Positions 41,614 to 51,550 of a stretch of DNA of 64,000 bases are shown here, in pieces. How positions within the stretch are numbered: position 1 is the first letter of the stretch; each line of letters begins with the position of its first letter. The notes beneath the pieces were generated by a model. That model saw only the letters and a program-made list of their open reading frames with translations, did not search any database and was not told where the DNA came from. A program made the position numbers and the translations under genes. The DNA is from Ensifer canadensis (GTDB taxonomy: Bacteria; Pseudomonadota; Alphaproteobacteria; Rhizobiales; Rhizobiaceae): the NCBI RefSeq assembly GCF_017488845.2, contig NZ_CP083371.1, positions 310,001-374,000 of the forward strand, written 5' to 3'.

Positions 41614-42528
41614 TTGCTCGGCACGGCATTTCCACGCGAAGTGTTTTGGCGTTCAATGGTCTTCGTCTGGCTGTTGATTGGGCTGATGGCCCCGGCCGTA
41701 GCGGCTCGCGCATCACAGCCGGAAGGCGCGGAGATGCAATTTTTCGTGGTTCGCAGCGGCCAGACCGGGTGCGAGCCGACCTGCCCGGAGTGGATATCGG
41801 CCGAGGGCACGATCGTTGACGAAACCCCGGCGCTCTTCAAGAAACTGCTCAAGTCCATCGGCACCCGTCGCCTGCCGATCGTCGTAACGTCGCCCGGCGG
41901 AGATGTCGATGCTGCGCTTGCGATCGGGCGGATGATCAGAACGCGAAAACTTGAAGCGGCGGTCGGTAAGACCCGCTTCATCGGTTGTCAGCCGGAGCAA
42001 CAGGGTTGCCGTGACAATGACGGCAAGGGCGCGCGCCATATCGGCATCGCCTATTCTGGCGAAGCCTATTGCAACTCGGCCTGCCCGCTGATGCTTGCTG
42101 GCGGCACCGGACGCGTTGTCGGCGAGTGGGCGTTCCTGGGCGTGCACCAGATCACCACAACCTACGTCCAGATCGAGACGCAGTATCGGGCGAAGTATCG
42201 CGTCGTGAACGGCAAGAAGAAGATAACCAGCAAGACGGTCGTCAGTCGCAGGAATGTCGGCGGCTACAAGACCTATGAAATGAACAAGGCGACCGAGCGC
42301 AAGCTGGCGGCCTATCTCGCGGAAATGGGTGTCGGTCGTGCCGTCATCGATCTGATGAAGATCACGCCCGCCGCCGACATTCGCAAGATCGAGCCCGTTG
42401 CGATGCTGGAGATGAAGCTGACGACGAAGTTGGGCGGGGTCGAACTGCTGACGTCGGTCGAGGCTTGCAGGACGGTGCCGGCGGCCGCCAATTGCCGGGT
42501 ATTCGTGATGTCGGACCTTGAGCGTTAG
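41614..42528 (+). CDS. Secreted protein with ClpP/crotonase-like SPGGDV motif (304 aa)
   Basis: A 304-aa protein with an N-terminal export signal (MVFVWLLIGLMAPAVAARA within the first 35 residues). The TTG start at 41614 is chosen because a near-perfect AAGGAGGTG lies upstream. The fold hints at a ClpP/SppA-like protein: VVTSPGGDVDAALAIGRMIR, then a cysteine-rich loop (IGCQPEQQGCRDN, YCNSACPLMLAGGTGRVVG) in which the catalytic Ser is plausibly the one before ACPLML. No protease activity is established. A truncated paralog follows directly downstream. Confidence 0.72.
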   Translation: MLGTAFPREVFWRSMVFVWLLIGLMAPAVAARASQPEGAEMQFFVVRSGQTGCEPTCPEWISAEGTIVDETPALFKKLLKSIGTRRLPIVVTSPGGDVDAALAIGRMIRTRKLEAAVGKTRFIGCQPEQQGCRDNDGKGARHIGIAYSGEAYCNSACPLMLAGGTGRVVGEWAFLGVHQITTTYVQIETQYRAKYRVVNGKKKITSKTVVSRRNVGGYKTYEMNKATERKLAAYLAEMGVGRAVIDLMKITPAADIRKIEPVAMLEMKLTTKLGGVELLTSVEACRTVPAAANCRVFVMSDLER

Positions 42529-42555
42529 ACCCGCGGATCGTGGCTGGAGATCAGG

Positions 42556-43283
42556 ATGTCTGTATGGAGTCCGCGTGCCGACAAGAGGTTGTCCCGCCTG
42601 AGGCGGGCGGCGCTGCTGATTTGTCTCGCGGCCACCTCAAGCATGTTGATCCCACAGTCGGCAAAAACGGCAGAGCAGCAGATGCGGTTCGTCGTCGTGC
42701 GCTCGAACCAGGCCGATTGCGAGCCGACATGCACGGAATGGATATCCGCCGAGGGCATGATCGGCCCGAAAACACCGACTTTGCTGGTGGTGACATGGCC
42801 GCTGCCATGGCGATCGGCCGCCTCGTCCGCAGGAATGGGCTGAGTGTGGCTGTCGGCAGGACCGTTTTTGCCGGATGCCAGCCGGATCAGGAGGGGTGTA
42901 CGGAAAACGATAACAGAGGGGCAGACTATGTCGGCGCGGCGGTTTCGCGTGGACGCTGCGCGCAGGCATGCACTCTGGTTCTGGCGGCCGGCGTGCGACG
43001 GCTCGCCGGAGATGGAACGGCGATCGAGGCTATTCCGATCGTCGCTGCAAGCGAGGCCGGCACCAAAAAGCTGGCGGCGTATTACGGCGAAATGGGCGTG
43101 CGATACCAGGTCCTGGTCGATGGCCCGCGCAACGAGGACGGTAATCTCGGTCGCTGGCAACTGTTCAAGGCGCTTCTGGTGACGAGCACGCTCGCGGTCG
43201 ATCAACTGGTCGATGCGCAGATTTGCCGGGGCACGCCTGCGCCCAACAATTGCCGGGTATTCACCACGATGGATCTGGAATAG
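42556..43283 (+). pseudogene. Decayed tandem paralog of the preceding secreted protein
   Basis: The first frame gives a signal peptide and RFVVVRSNQADCEPTCTEWISAEGMIG, closely matching the upstream gene. At about 42785 the frame breaks, and a second frame continues with GGDMAAAMAIGRLVRRNGLSVAVGRTVFAGCQPDQEGC and ends in APNNCRVFTTMDLE. About 20 residues seen in the intact copy (KLLKSIGTRRLPIVVTSP region) are missing at the junction, and more are missing in the middle. This indicates an out-of-frame deletion in a duplicated gene. Confidence 0.78.
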
Positions 43284-43314
43284 AAGCCGGCAAGGCGCTG
43301 GACTTTCACCACCG

Positions 43315-44790
43315 TCAGCGCTCCCGTGCGTCGTTCGGCAACGCCAAGCGAGCCACGAGCACGCGACCCGCAAGAGCGATGACGACCGCCAGGAGAATGA
43401 GGCCCGCCGCGACAGCGAAGGTGACCCGCATGCCTGACGCGACGGCCTCGGTTGGTGCCGTGGCGATGTCGGATGCCGCCGATGCCAAGGCGAAGACGGC
43501 GCCCATGACGGATGCGCCGGTGACGAGCCCCAGGTTGCGCGACAGGTTGAGCATGCCCGAGATGACGCCGCGGCGATCCGGCGGCACGTCCGCCATGACG
43601 GCGGTGTTGTTGGCCGCCTGGAAGAGAGCATAGCCGGCGGTGACGACGACGATGGGCGCGAGGTAGCCCGGGATGGCGAATGTTGCCGGCAGGATGGAGA
43701 GTGCTGCGGCGCCGGCCGCGATTGCCGCAAGTCCGGCCATCATCACCGGTCGCGCGCCGAACCGGTCGACGAAGCGGCCCGCCGGTATGCCGCTCAATGC
43801 CGCCACCACCGGACCGACCGACATCACCAGCCCAATCGCTGCCGGATCGAGGCCAAGGGCGCGCGTGAGATAGAAGGGACCGACAACCAAAGTCGTCATC
43901 ATCACCGTCGAGACCAGCGCATTGCTGATCAGGCTCGTGCTCAAGGCCGGATCGCCAAACATCGCCAAGTGTATCAACGGGGATGCGACCTTCGTTTCGA
44001 CCATTGCAAAAGCCGCGACGCCCAGGGCCACGGCCAGCAGCAGAACGATATTGAGCGGGCCGAATTGGCCGCGGCCGATGGTCATGGCAAGCGCGTAGGC
44101 CGCCAGCGTCAATGCCAGCACGACGGTGCCTGGCACATCGAAGCGGGCAGGGGTGGGCGTCGTCCCTTGGCGGTCGGCAGGCAGATGGCTATGCGCAAGC
44201 ACATATGTGAGGAAACCGAGCGGCACATTGACGAGGAAAAGTGCGCGCCAGCCGAAGCCGGTGATCAGCGCGCCGCCGAGCGATGGCCCGAGCGCAGTGC
44301 CGATCGCGGACATCATTCCGAGCAGCCCCATGGCGCTGCCGGTGCGTGCCTTCGGCACCGTCTCGGCGACGAAAGCCATGGTCAGTGCCATCATGATTGC
44401 CGCGCCGAGCCCCTGCGCCGCGCGGGCGGTTATCAGCAGCCAGAGCGTCGGGGCGAAGCCGCTTAGGCCCGAGGCAAGCGTAAAGAATGCGACGCCACCG
44501 AGCAGCAGTCGGCGTCGGCCGACGATGTCGCCGAGCCGGCCGACGCCGACGATCAACGCGGTGATGGCGAGCAGATAGGCAAGCACCACCCATTGCACGT
44601 CCTGGAACGGCGCATCAAAGGTGCTGGCCAGCGTCGGCAGGCCGACATTGGCGATGCTGGTGCCAAGCGCCGACAACAACATGGAGAGCGACAGGCTGGC
44701 CAGCGCCCATCGGACCGAACGCGTCCGTCCAATGGCTCCGACATTTGGCTCGGCGGGTACTGCAATATCGCGCTTCAAGACAAGCTCCAT
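43315..44790 (-). CDS. MFS exporter, EmrB/QacA-like (14 TM)
   Basis: A 491-aa drug:H+ antiporter-2 type transporter with about 14 membrane helices. Motif A is GRLGDIVGRRRLLLGG and motif C-like GLLGMMSAIGTALGPSLGGALI. It should export hydrophobic compounds by proton antiport. It diverges from a LysR gene and may be controlled by it. The ATG at 44788-44790 is used; a longer start 18 codons upstream is possible. A role in siderophore export is conceivable but unsupported by distance. Confidence 0.85.
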   Translation of the reverse strand: MELVLKRDIAVPAEPNVGAIGRTRSVRWALASLSLSMLLSALGTSIANVGLPTLASTFDAPFQDVQWVVLAYLLAITALIVGVGRLGDIVGRRRLLLGGVAFFTLASGLSGFAPTLWLLITARAAQGLGAAIMMALTMAFVAETVPKARTGSAMGLLGMMSAIGTALGPSLGGALITGFGWRALFLVNVPLGFLTYVLAHSHLPADRQGTTPTPARFDVPGTVVLALTLAAYALAMTIGRGQFGPLNIVLLLAVALGVAAFAMVETKVASPLIHLAMFGDPALSTSLISNALVSTVMMTTLVVGPFYLTRALGLDPAAIGLVMSVGPVVAALSGIPAGRFVDRFGARPVMMAGLAAIAAGAAALSILPATFAIPGYLAPIVVVTAGYALFQAANNTAVMADVPPDRRGVISGMLNLSRNLGLVTGASVMGAVFALASAASDIATAPTEAVASGMRVTFAVAAGLILLAVVIALAGRVLVARLALPNDARER

Positions 44791-44920
44791 CTGTTGGCAA
44801 TCTCCGAAATGGAGCTGCCAGAAGCCTAGGCGTCTGCGTGACATGGCGGAAGGCGCATGATTTGCACTTTATTCATGCATCAGGCGCCACATCCCGATCA
44901 AACTGCGCTATACCAAGCGA

Positions 44921-45826
44921 ATGTCGAAACCCGATCTCAATCTGCTGGTCACCCTCGATGTTCTGCTTGCGGAAGGCAGCGTCGCGCGCGCCGCCGAGCG
45001 TCTGCGGCTCAGCCCTTCGGCGATGAGCCGGGCGCTTGCTCGGCTCAGGGCGGTGACGGGCGATCCGATTCTGGTGCGCGCCGGGCGCGGCCTCGTTCCG
45101 ACACCGCGGGCACTGGAACTGCGCGAGCGTGTCGGTCAACTCGTCGATGAAGCCGAAGCGGTCCTGCGCCCGGCCGAAATGCTCGAGGTCGGCCAGCTCA
45201 CGCGCACCTTCACGATTAGGACGAGTGAGGGGTTCGTGGAGAATTTCGGTCCGGACCTTCTCAGGCGCATCGGCGATGAAGCGCCCGGCGTCCGCCTGCG
45301 CTTTCTGCCAAAGCCGAACAAGGAAAGCGGCGCGTTGCGCGACGGCAGCGTCGATCTGGAAACCGGTGTGATCGGGCCTGCGACCGGCCCCGAAGTGCAA
45401 ACGCAGGCGCTGTTCCGGGATCGCTTCATCGGTGTCGTGCGCCGGGAGCACCCCTTGAGCCTCGGCCCGCTGACCGCAGCCGGCTATGCCGGCGGCCGGC
45501 ATGTGCTCGTCTCCCGGCGTGGTCTCGACAGGGGGCCGATCGACGACGCCCTGGAAAAGCTTGGGCTCAAGCGACAGATCGTCACCACGGTCGGGGGCTT
45601 CTCGGCGGCGCTCGCACTTGCGCGCGGATCGGACCTTATCGCCAGCGTCCCTGAACGGCATACGGGAAACCTGCGCGCCGGCATGCACAGTTTCCCTCTG
45701 CCAGTTCCGGTGCCTGAGGTTACCGTCTCAATGCTCTGGCACCCGCGGCTTGATGCCGATCCGGCGCACCGTTGGCTCCGTGCCTGCGTTCGCGAGGTCT
45801 GCCTGGCCCAGCTTGCCGATCGGTAA
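44921..45826 (+). CDS. LysR-family regulator
   Basis: A 301-aa LysR protein: N-terminal HTH (LLVTLDVLLAEGSVARAAERLRLSPSAMSRALARLRAVTGDPILVR) and a substrate-binding domain of the NodD/NahR-like subgroup (RLRFLPKPNKESGALRDGSVDLETG). Divergent from the MFS exporter with a 130-bp spacer, which is the usual arrangement for LysR control of an exporter. Inducer unknown. Confidence 0.87.
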   Translation: MSKPDLNLLVTLDVLLAEGSVARAAERLRLSPSAMSRALARLRAVTGDPILVRAGRGLVPTPRALELRERVGQLVDEAEAVLRPAEMLEVGQLTRTFTIRTSEGFVENFGPDLLRRIGDEAPGVRLRFLPKPNKESGALRDGSVDLETGVIGPATGPEVQTQALFRDRFIGVVRREHPLSLGPLTAAGYAGGRHVLVSRRGLDRGPIDDALEKLGLKRQIVTTVGGFSAALALARGSDLIASVPERHTGNLRAGMHSFPLPVPVPEVTVSMLWHPRLDADPAHRWLRACVREVCLAQLADR

Positions 45827-45997
45827 ACAACTGCGTTGGGATCACAGGACTTTCAAAGTGGCCTATCGGCAAGCCGCGCCTCCCCAACATGGCCACGCCG
45901 CTAATCGACCTTTGGCATTGCAAAGCCAGGTGATGAGACAACATATACCGCTGCTACACGTCCCGATTGCCTCGCTGATATTGTCGCTGGAGATTTC

Positions 45998-48067
45998 ATG
46001 ACCAAGTCCGTTGCCCCTCAGCTTTCGACACCTGCCGAAGACCCGCTGCTTTGGCTGGAGGATAGGACATCCAAGCCCGCGCTCGACTGGGTGCATCGCC
46101 AGAACGGGCTGACGAAAGAGAGGCTGCAAGGCGATCCTTCCTATCAGGCGCGGTTCGAAACGGCGCTGGAGCTGATGACCGCAGAGGACAACATCGCCGT
46201 CGGCTATGAACTGCGCGGCCATGTCTACAATTTCTGGCAGGACAAGGCCAACGTGCTTGGCCTCTGGCGCCGCACCACTGTGGCTTCCTACAAGACCGAA
46301 AAGCCGGATTGGCAAACGATCATCGACTTCGACGCGCTTTCGCAAAAGGAAGGCGTCAAATGGGTGTTCAGCGGCGCGCGCCGCCTCTATCCGGATTTCG
46401 ACCGTTGCCTCCTGAGCCTGTCGCCCGATGGCGGCGACGCCAGCGAGATGCGCGAGTTCGACATCGAAACCGACAGCTTTGTCGAGGGCGGGTTCCGTGC
46501 ACCCGTTTCGAAATCAAATTTCAGCTGGCTCGACATCAACACGGTCATCGTTGCGGCCGCCTTCGAGGAGGAAGAACGCACGCAATCCGGCTATCCGCGC
46601 GTCGTGAAGCTGTGGAAGCGGGGCACGGATCTCAGCGAGGCGGTGCCGATCTTCGAAGGGCAGGTCGAGGATCTTGCTGTCGGCGGCTCGCTCGAATTCG
46701 ATGGCGACGCGCAGTACCTGCTGCTGACAAGGACGATCGATTTCTATTCCGGCCATCATTTCGTCAGGCTGGCTTCGGGAGAAAAACGGCGGCTACCGCT
46801 GCCGGACGACGTCGCCGACATCGCAATTCTGAAAGGCCAGATCGTCTTCGCGGTGCGCAGCGTCTGGTCCGCGCCCGGTGGCGTGGCATGTCTGCCGGAC
46901 GGGCTCTACGCCTTCGATTTCAAGCGCTGGCTGGAAACGGGTGAACTCGGCGCCATCGAAACGGTGCTGCCGCCCGCAGAGCGTGTTTCGATTGCGCATG
47001 TCGCCAGCACGCGCGACCGCCTGTTCATCAGCCTGATGGACAATGTGCGCGGCCGCGTGGTGTTTGCCGAACGCGGCGAAGGGGGGTGGTCGCTCACACC
47101 GCTCGCTCTGCCCGAAAACGGCAATGTCGGCATCAGCCATATCAATCAGTTCGGCTCAAGCGTCTCGTTCTCCTTCACCGATTTTCTGACGCCGAGCTCG
47201 ATCATCTGGTCTGACGATGACGGCGAGACGCTGGCGACAGTCAAGGCGCAGCCGGCGCGTTTCGATGCGTCAGAGCTGATATCGGAGCAGTTCGAGGCAC
47301 GCTCGAGGGATGGCACCCTCGTTCCCTATTTTGTCGTTCGGCGTCGCGACCAGCAAAAGCCGGTGCCGGCATTGCTCTACGGCTATGGCGGCTTCGAAGT
47401 CCCGCTTCTGCCCGGCTACGCCGGCGTACGCGGCAAGCTCTGGCTTGAAAAGGGCTACGCCTATGTCCAGGCCAACATCCGTGGTGGCGGCGAGTTCGGT
47501 CCGCGATGGCATCAGGCAGCACTTAAGGACAAGCGGCAGAACGCGTTCGACGATTTTGCCGCCGTTGCCGAAGATCTGGTGCGGCGCGGGATTTCGACCC
47601 CTGCCATGCTCGGCATTCAAGGTGGGTCGAACGGCGGCTTGCTGACGGGCGTTTCCCTGACCCAGCGGCCCGAGCTTTTCGGTGCGGTGCTCATTGAAGT
47701 GCCGTTGCTCGACATGCTGCGCTATACGGAATTGCCGCCCGGAGCATCCTGGATGGCCGAATATGGCGATCCGTCCAAGCCCGAGGAAGCGGCCTGGCTG
47801 GCGACCTATTCTCCCTACCAACACGTCGCTGATGACGCCGATTATCCACCGGTGCTGCTTACGACGTCGACCGCCGACGACCGGGTGCATCCCGGCCACG
47901 CACGCAAGATGGCAGCACGGCTGCAGGCCGCCGGCCATGCCAACGCGCTGTTCTTCGAGGAAACGGAAGGCGGCCACGGCGGGCGCGGCGACCGCCGGAT
48001 CCAGGCGGCCCAGACGGCAATGAAGTACATCTTCCTTGAGCAGGCATTGAGCGGTGGAACGACGTGA
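45998..48067 (+). CDS. Prolyl oligopeptidase family serine peptidase (S9A)
   Basis: A 689-aa enzyme with an N-terminal beta-propeller and a C-terminal alpha/beta hydrolase domain. Catalytic residues are Ser544 (GIQGGSNGGLLTG), an Asp in TADDRVHPGHARKM (about 627-628) and His660 (EEGGHGG region). Conserved YGYGGFEVPLLPGY and ANIRGGGEFG segments are present. It should cleave short peptides after proline, in the cytoplasm (no signal peptide). It stands alone, 170 bp after the LysR gene. Confidence 0.88.
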   Translation: MTKSVAPQLSTPAEDPLLWLEDRTSKPALDWVHRQNGLTKERLQGDPSYQARFETALELMTAEDNIAVGYELRGHVYNFWQDKANVLGLWRRTTVASYKTEKPDWQTIIDFDALSQKEGVKWVFSGARRLYPDFDRCLLSLSPDGGDASEMREFDIETDSFVEGGFRAPVSKSNFSWLDINTVIVAAAFEEEERTQSGYPRVVKLWKRGTDLSEAVPIFEGQVEDLAVGGSLEFDGDAQYLLLTRTIDFYSGHHFVRLASGEKRRLPLPDDVADIAILKGQIVFAVRSVWSAPGGVACLPDGLYAFDFKRWLETGELGAIETVLPPAERVSIAHVASTRDRLFISLMDNVRGRVVFAERGEGGWSLTPLALPENGNVGISHINQFGSSVSFSFTDFLTPSSIIWSDDDGETLATVKAQPARFDASELISEQFEARSRDGTLVPYFVVRRRDQQKPVPALLYGYGGFEVPLLPGYAGVRGKLWLEKGYAYVQANIRGGGEFGPRWHQAALKDKRQNAFDDFAAVAEDLVRRGISTPAMLGIQGGSNGGLLTGVSLTQRPELFGAVLIEVPLLDMLRYTELPPGASWMAEYGDPSKPEEAAWLATYSPYQHVADDADYPPVLLTTSTADDRVHPGHARKMAARLQAAGHANALFFEETEGGHGGRGDRRIQAAQTAMKYIFLEQALSGGTT

Positions 48068-48091
48068 CCGTGGCTCAGCCCATACAGGCTG

Positions 48092-48772
48092 CTATCCGAT
48101 GGCTGGGTGCCGCGACGCCCCGCCATGCTGCAGCGCCTGGTGGCTGATGGTGACGAGATAGGCGCTCAGGAACAGGATGCCGACCAGCTTGAAAGCCTCC
48201 TCGAAGAAGGTGGCCCCGCCGACATGGATCGGGGCCATATCGGCGGCGAAGGACAGGCCCATCGACAGGACCGAGCCGACGAGCAGCAGTCGCGGCGTTG
48301 CTGCCCGAACCGTGTAGGCGCAGTAGCACAGGGCGCAAAGCACGAGCATGTGCGGCACGAGGACGACTTCTTCCGGGATGCCCGTGGTCGCGACCGCCTC
48401 ATGCAGCATGAGGAAATCGTCGATACCCATCAGGGCTGCAAAGAGCCCACCGGCAAGCAGCGTTCGCCTGAGAGGCGTGGTCCCTTCGGCCGCCCTTGTC
48501 GCCGCAAAAGCCTGAAGAGCTGCGGCCGCGCCGACGATCCAGAAGATAACCCCGATATTCGAGACGATGCCGAAATAGCCGGGGTTGCGGGCGATGGCGT
48601 TCGGGTCGCGCACGAGGTCGTAATAGTCGATGCCGAAGACCCGGTCGGCGACCACAAGGGACGCGAGAATGGCGACCGAAACGAGGATGACGGCGATGAT
48701 CGTGCCGGCTTCCGATCGATGCCATCTGCCGGCCTCGGCCGGCGGCGAATGCGTCTGTGCCTTGGCATTCAT
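48092..48772 (-). CDS. Multi-pass membrane protein, hypothetical
   Basis: A 226-aa protein with about six membrane segments (GTIIAVILVSVAILASLVVA, NIGVIFWIVGAAAALQAFAA and others) and a conserved-looking GIDDFLMLHEA followed by a FFEEAFKLVGILFL helix. The HE and EE pairs in membrane helices suggest a metal- or lipid-active fold, but no family is named. It lies between the convergent prolyl oligopeptidase and the LysR gene. The ATG at 48770-48772 is used. Confidence 0.7.
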   Translation of the reverse strand: MNAKAQTHSPPAEAGRWHRSEAGTIIAVILVSVAILASLVVADRVFGIDYYDLVRDPNAIARNPGYFGIVSNIGVIFWIVGAAAALQAFAATRAAEGTTPLRRTLLAGGLFAALMGIDDFLMLHEAVATTGIPEEVVLVPHMLVLCALCYCAYTVRAATPRLLLVGSVLSMGLSFAADMAPIHVGGATFFEEAFKLVGILFLSAYLVTISHQALQHGGASRHPAIG

Positions 48773-48925
48773 GGCGTCTCGTCCTCGCATTGTTGTGGCA
48801 AATCGGAACTGAACGCGGGCGATCCGGCCCTTTGTTTGTGACAGTTTTGTGACTTTGGGTGTGTCTGGGAAGATGTGGTCGGATAAATTGTATTGGACCG
48901 CGCAACGCCCCGAACACTTTCGCCG

Positions 48926-49831
48926 TCAGCTTTGCCGTTCGCCCAAGACGTCGATCAGTGCGCGGGACGCGGCGGAAAGCCGGCGATTGGGAGCGTAGAC
49001 GATCGAGATCGATCGCGTTCGCCCGTTCAGCTGCGGCAGCAGCTCGATTAGTCTCCCCTGCCGGATGGAGCGCTCGACGACAAAATCATAGGTCTGGCAA
49101 ATGCCGGCGCCTTGCTCGGCCATCGACACCACGCCGAGCACGTCATCGCTCACCTGAAGCCCGCCGGATGAGGGCGCCCAGTCGAGATCCTGGCCGTTGT
49201 CATGGAACATCCAGGGCGCGAACCTACCGGTGCTCGGCATGACGAAGGGCACGCAGTCGTGACGATCGAGATCGGCGATGCTCTGAGGGGTACCGCGACG
49301 GGCGACATAGTCGGGCGCGGCGACAAGGCACATCGCCCCGTCCTCGATCTTGCGGGCAACAAGGCCACTGTCCGGCAACTGACCCATGCGGATGGCGAGA
49401 TCGAAGCCTTCGGCAACCAGGTCGACGTTGCGGTTGGTAATGTTGAGCTCGACCTCGACCTTGGGATGGAGCGCGCGGAACCGGCAGAGTTGCGGCGGCA
49501 GGCGGAAGTGCCCGTATGTGGTCGGCACGCTGAGGCGGATGCGGCCGGCGATCTGGCCGCTGCCGCCCTGAATCGCGCGCTCGGCGTCGTCGATGGTCGA
49601 GAAGGCGGAGCGCGCCTGGTCGAGAAAATGCTGTCCGTCGTGGGTGAGACCGATGCGCCTCGTGGTGCGGCGCAGGAGCTGGCTGCCGAGCCGCGCTTCA
49701 AGCCTCGAGATGGCGCGGCTGACGACGGAGGGTGTCGTACCAAGGGCGATGGCGCCGGCCGTCAACGAGCCGTGCTCGGCCACCGCCACGAACACTTCGA
49801 CATCGGCGAGGTAATCGAAACGACGGGGCAT
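48926..49831 (-). CDS. LysR-family regulator (divergent from DJ-1 genes)
   Basis: A 301-aa LysR protein: HTH at residues 5-65 (DVEVFVAVAEHGSLTAGAIALGTTPSVVSRAISRLEARLGSQLLRRTTRRIGLT) and a sensor domain of the CrgA/AaeR type (NRNVDLVAEGFDLAIRMGQLPDSGLVARK). Divergent from the DJ-1/PfpI gene across 101 bp that contain a TTATC-N12-GATAA dyad. It probably regulates that operon in response to oxidative or electrophile stress. Confidence 0.87.
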   Translation of the reverse strand: MPRRFDYLADVEVFVAVAEHGSLTAGAIALGTTPSVVSRAISRLEARLGSQLLRRTTRRIGLTHDGQHFLDQARSAFSTIDDAERAIQGGSGQIAGRIRLSVPTTYGHFRLPPQLCRFRALHPKVEVELNITNRNVDLVAEGFDLAIRMGQLPDSGLVARKIEDGAMCLVAAPDYVARRGTPQSIADLDRHDCVPFVMPSTGRFAPWMFHDNGQDLDWAPSSGGLQVSDDVLGVVSMAEQGAGICQTYDFVVERSIRQGRLIELLPQLNGRTRSISIVYAPNRRLSAASRALIDVLGERQS

Positions 49832-49871
49832 CTTTGTCTCCGGAGAACAAATGAATTGAAGTTGAGATCAT

Positions 49872-49893
49872 TTATCGCCTCCGGTGGGGATAA
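49872..49893. promoter_or_regulatory. Candidate LysR operator
   Basis: TTATC (49872-49876) and GATAA (49889-49893) with a nearly symmetric interior, in the spacer between the LysR and DJ-1 genes. Fits a LysR-type dyad; inferred only. Confidence 0.45.
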
Positions 49894-49932
49894 TAAAGTC
49901 CTGCCAGACCAGCGAAACCAAAAGGTGATCTG

Positions 49933-50640
49933 ATGCCGGCTTCTGACCAAGGGCTGACAAAGCCCGTACTGTTCGTATTGACGAGCCACGCCACCAAGGG
50001 AAAGACGGGTGAGCCGACCGGGTATTTTCTCGGCGAGGTCACGCACCCGCTTGCCGTGCTCGAGGCGGCGGGCATCTCGGTAGAGTTCGCCTCGGTGGCA
50101 GGCGGTGAGCCGCCGGTCGACGGTCTCGACCTCAAGGACGAGATCAATGCACGCTATTGGGCCGATCCGCGCTTTCGCGCTGCTGTCGCGGCGACAACGC
50201 GCATCGCCGATATCGTCCCGTCCCGCTATCAGGCGATCTTCTTTGCCGGCGGCCACGGAACCATGTGGGACTTTCCCGAAAGCCTCGAGGCGCAAGCCGC
50301 GATCCGCGAGATCTATGAGGCGGGAGGCGTGGTCGGAGCCGTCTGCCACGGTCCCTCGGCGCTCGTGAACGCAAAGCTCAGTGACGGCCGTTATTTGGTC
50401 GCGGGCCGGAATGTCAGTGCCTTTACCGATGATGAGGAGCGCGCCGTCGGTCTCGAAGACGTCGTGCCGTTCCTGTTGGCAAGCACGCTTTCGGCGCGCG
50501 GCGCCCGCCACCAACCCGCTCCCGACTGGACGTCCAATGTCGTGGTGGATGGACGGCTGGTGACCGGCCAAAACCCGCAATCGGCCCATGGCGTCGGCGA
50601 AGCCATGCGCGATCTGCTGCTTGCCGGCCAGACAAACTGA
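49933..50640 (+). CDS. DJ-1/PfpI (Hsp31-type) family protein
   Basis: A 235-aa cytoplasmic protein of the DJ-1/PfpI superfamily. The nucleophile Cys138 is in GAVCHGPSAL, the partner Glu27 lies in KTGEPTGYF, and AIFFAGGHGTMWDFPE supplies the conserved GGHG turn. Members act as chaperones, glyoxalases or deglycases. It is first in a two-gene DJ-1 set with a secreted paralog 29 bp downstream. Confidence 0.87.
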   Translation: MPASDQGLTKPVLFVLTSHATKGKTGEPTGYFLGEVTHPLAVLEAAGISVEFASVAGGEPPVDGLDLKDEINARYWADPRFRAAVAATTRIADIVPSRYQAIFFAGGHGTMWDFPESLEAQAAIREIYEAGGVVGAVCHGPSALVNAKLSDGRYLVAGRNVSAFTDDEERAVGLEDVVPFLLASTLSARGARHQPAPDWTSNVVVDGRLVTGQNPQSAHGVGEAMRDLLLAGQTN

Positions 50641-50669
50641 CGCAGCTTCCGACTTAGAAAGTGACAATC

Positions 50670-51521
50670 ATGACCAACCCGATGAAATGGCTGCGTGGCC
50701 TTGCTGCCGCGCTCGCGCTCACCTTTGCAACTGCCGACGCAAATGCCGCAAAGGTTCTTGTGGTGCTTTCCGGCTCCGACCATCTCGATCTCAAGGACGG
50801 CAAGTTATTCCCGACTGGCTTTTATCTCAATGAATTGATGCAGCCGGTGAAGCTACTGCTGGAGGCCGGCCACGAGATCACCTTCGCCACGCCTGGGGGG
50901 CAAGTGCCGACGGTCGACAGGACATCCGTGGACCCGGCCTATTTCGGCGGCAGTGCCGATCAGATGAAAGTCTATCAGGGCCTGCTCGACGAACTGGCCA
51001 TCACCTCGCCGGAAAAATCGCCGGTGATCGGTCTCGCTCGCGTCGCTCAGATCGGCTATGCGACCTTCGATGCCGTCTACATCCCCGGCGGCCACGCGCC
51101 GATGCAGGATCTACTGCACGACAGGCAGCTTGGGCAGCTGCTCGCCTATTTCCACGAGAACGGCAAGATCACGGCTTTGGTTTGCCACGGCCCGATCGCG
51201 CTGCTTTCGACACTGGCGGAGGCAAAGGCATTTACGGACCAGCTCGAAGCCTCGCAACAGCCCGATCGACCCACATGGATCTATTCGGGCTACCGCATGA
51301 CCGTCATCAGCAACCAGGAGGAGGAACTTGCGAAGGGCCTGCTCGATGGCGGTGCGATGAAGTTCTATCCGCAGGCGGCGCTCGAAGCGGCGGGTGGAAA
51401 ATATGAGAGCAACGCGGCGCCCTGGCAGGCAAATGTGGTGGTCGACCGCGAACTGATCACCGGGCAAAATCCGGGCTCTGCCTTGCAGGTTGGTGAAATG
51501 CTTGTCGAACGGCTGAAATAA
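50670..51521 (+). CDS. Secreted DJ-1/PfpI family protein
   Basis: A 283-aa DJ-1 paralog with a signal peptide (MKWLRGLAAALALTFATADANA). After cleavage the fold matches the cytoplasmic neighbour: IPGGHAPMQDL, ALVCHGPIALL with the nucleophile Cys, and VVDRELITGQNPGSA near the end. Periplasmic location is inferred from the signal. The ATG at 50670 is preferred over a GTG three codons upstream. A terminator follows. Confidence 0.85.
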   Translation: MTNPMKWLRGLAAALALTFATADANAAKVLVVLSGSDHLDLKDGKLFPTGFYLNELMQPVKLLLEAGHEITFATPGGQVPTVDRTSVDPAYFGGSADQMKVYQGLLDELAITSPEKSPVIGLARVAQIGYATFDAVYIPGGHAPMQDLLHDRQLGQLLAYFHENGKITALVCHGPIALLSTLAEAKAFTDQLEASQQPDRPTWIYSGYRMTVISNQEEELAKGLLDGGAMKFYPQAALEAAGGKYESNAAPWQANVVVDRELITGQNPGSALQVGEMLVERLK

Positions 51522-51550
51522 CGCCGGCATCGTCATGAACGGAAAGTCGA

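Noticed and set aside
43315..44790. MFS exporter as the petrobactin exporter
   Set aside because: It is 5 kb from asbA, on an independent unit with its own LysR regulator; only family membership would support the idea.
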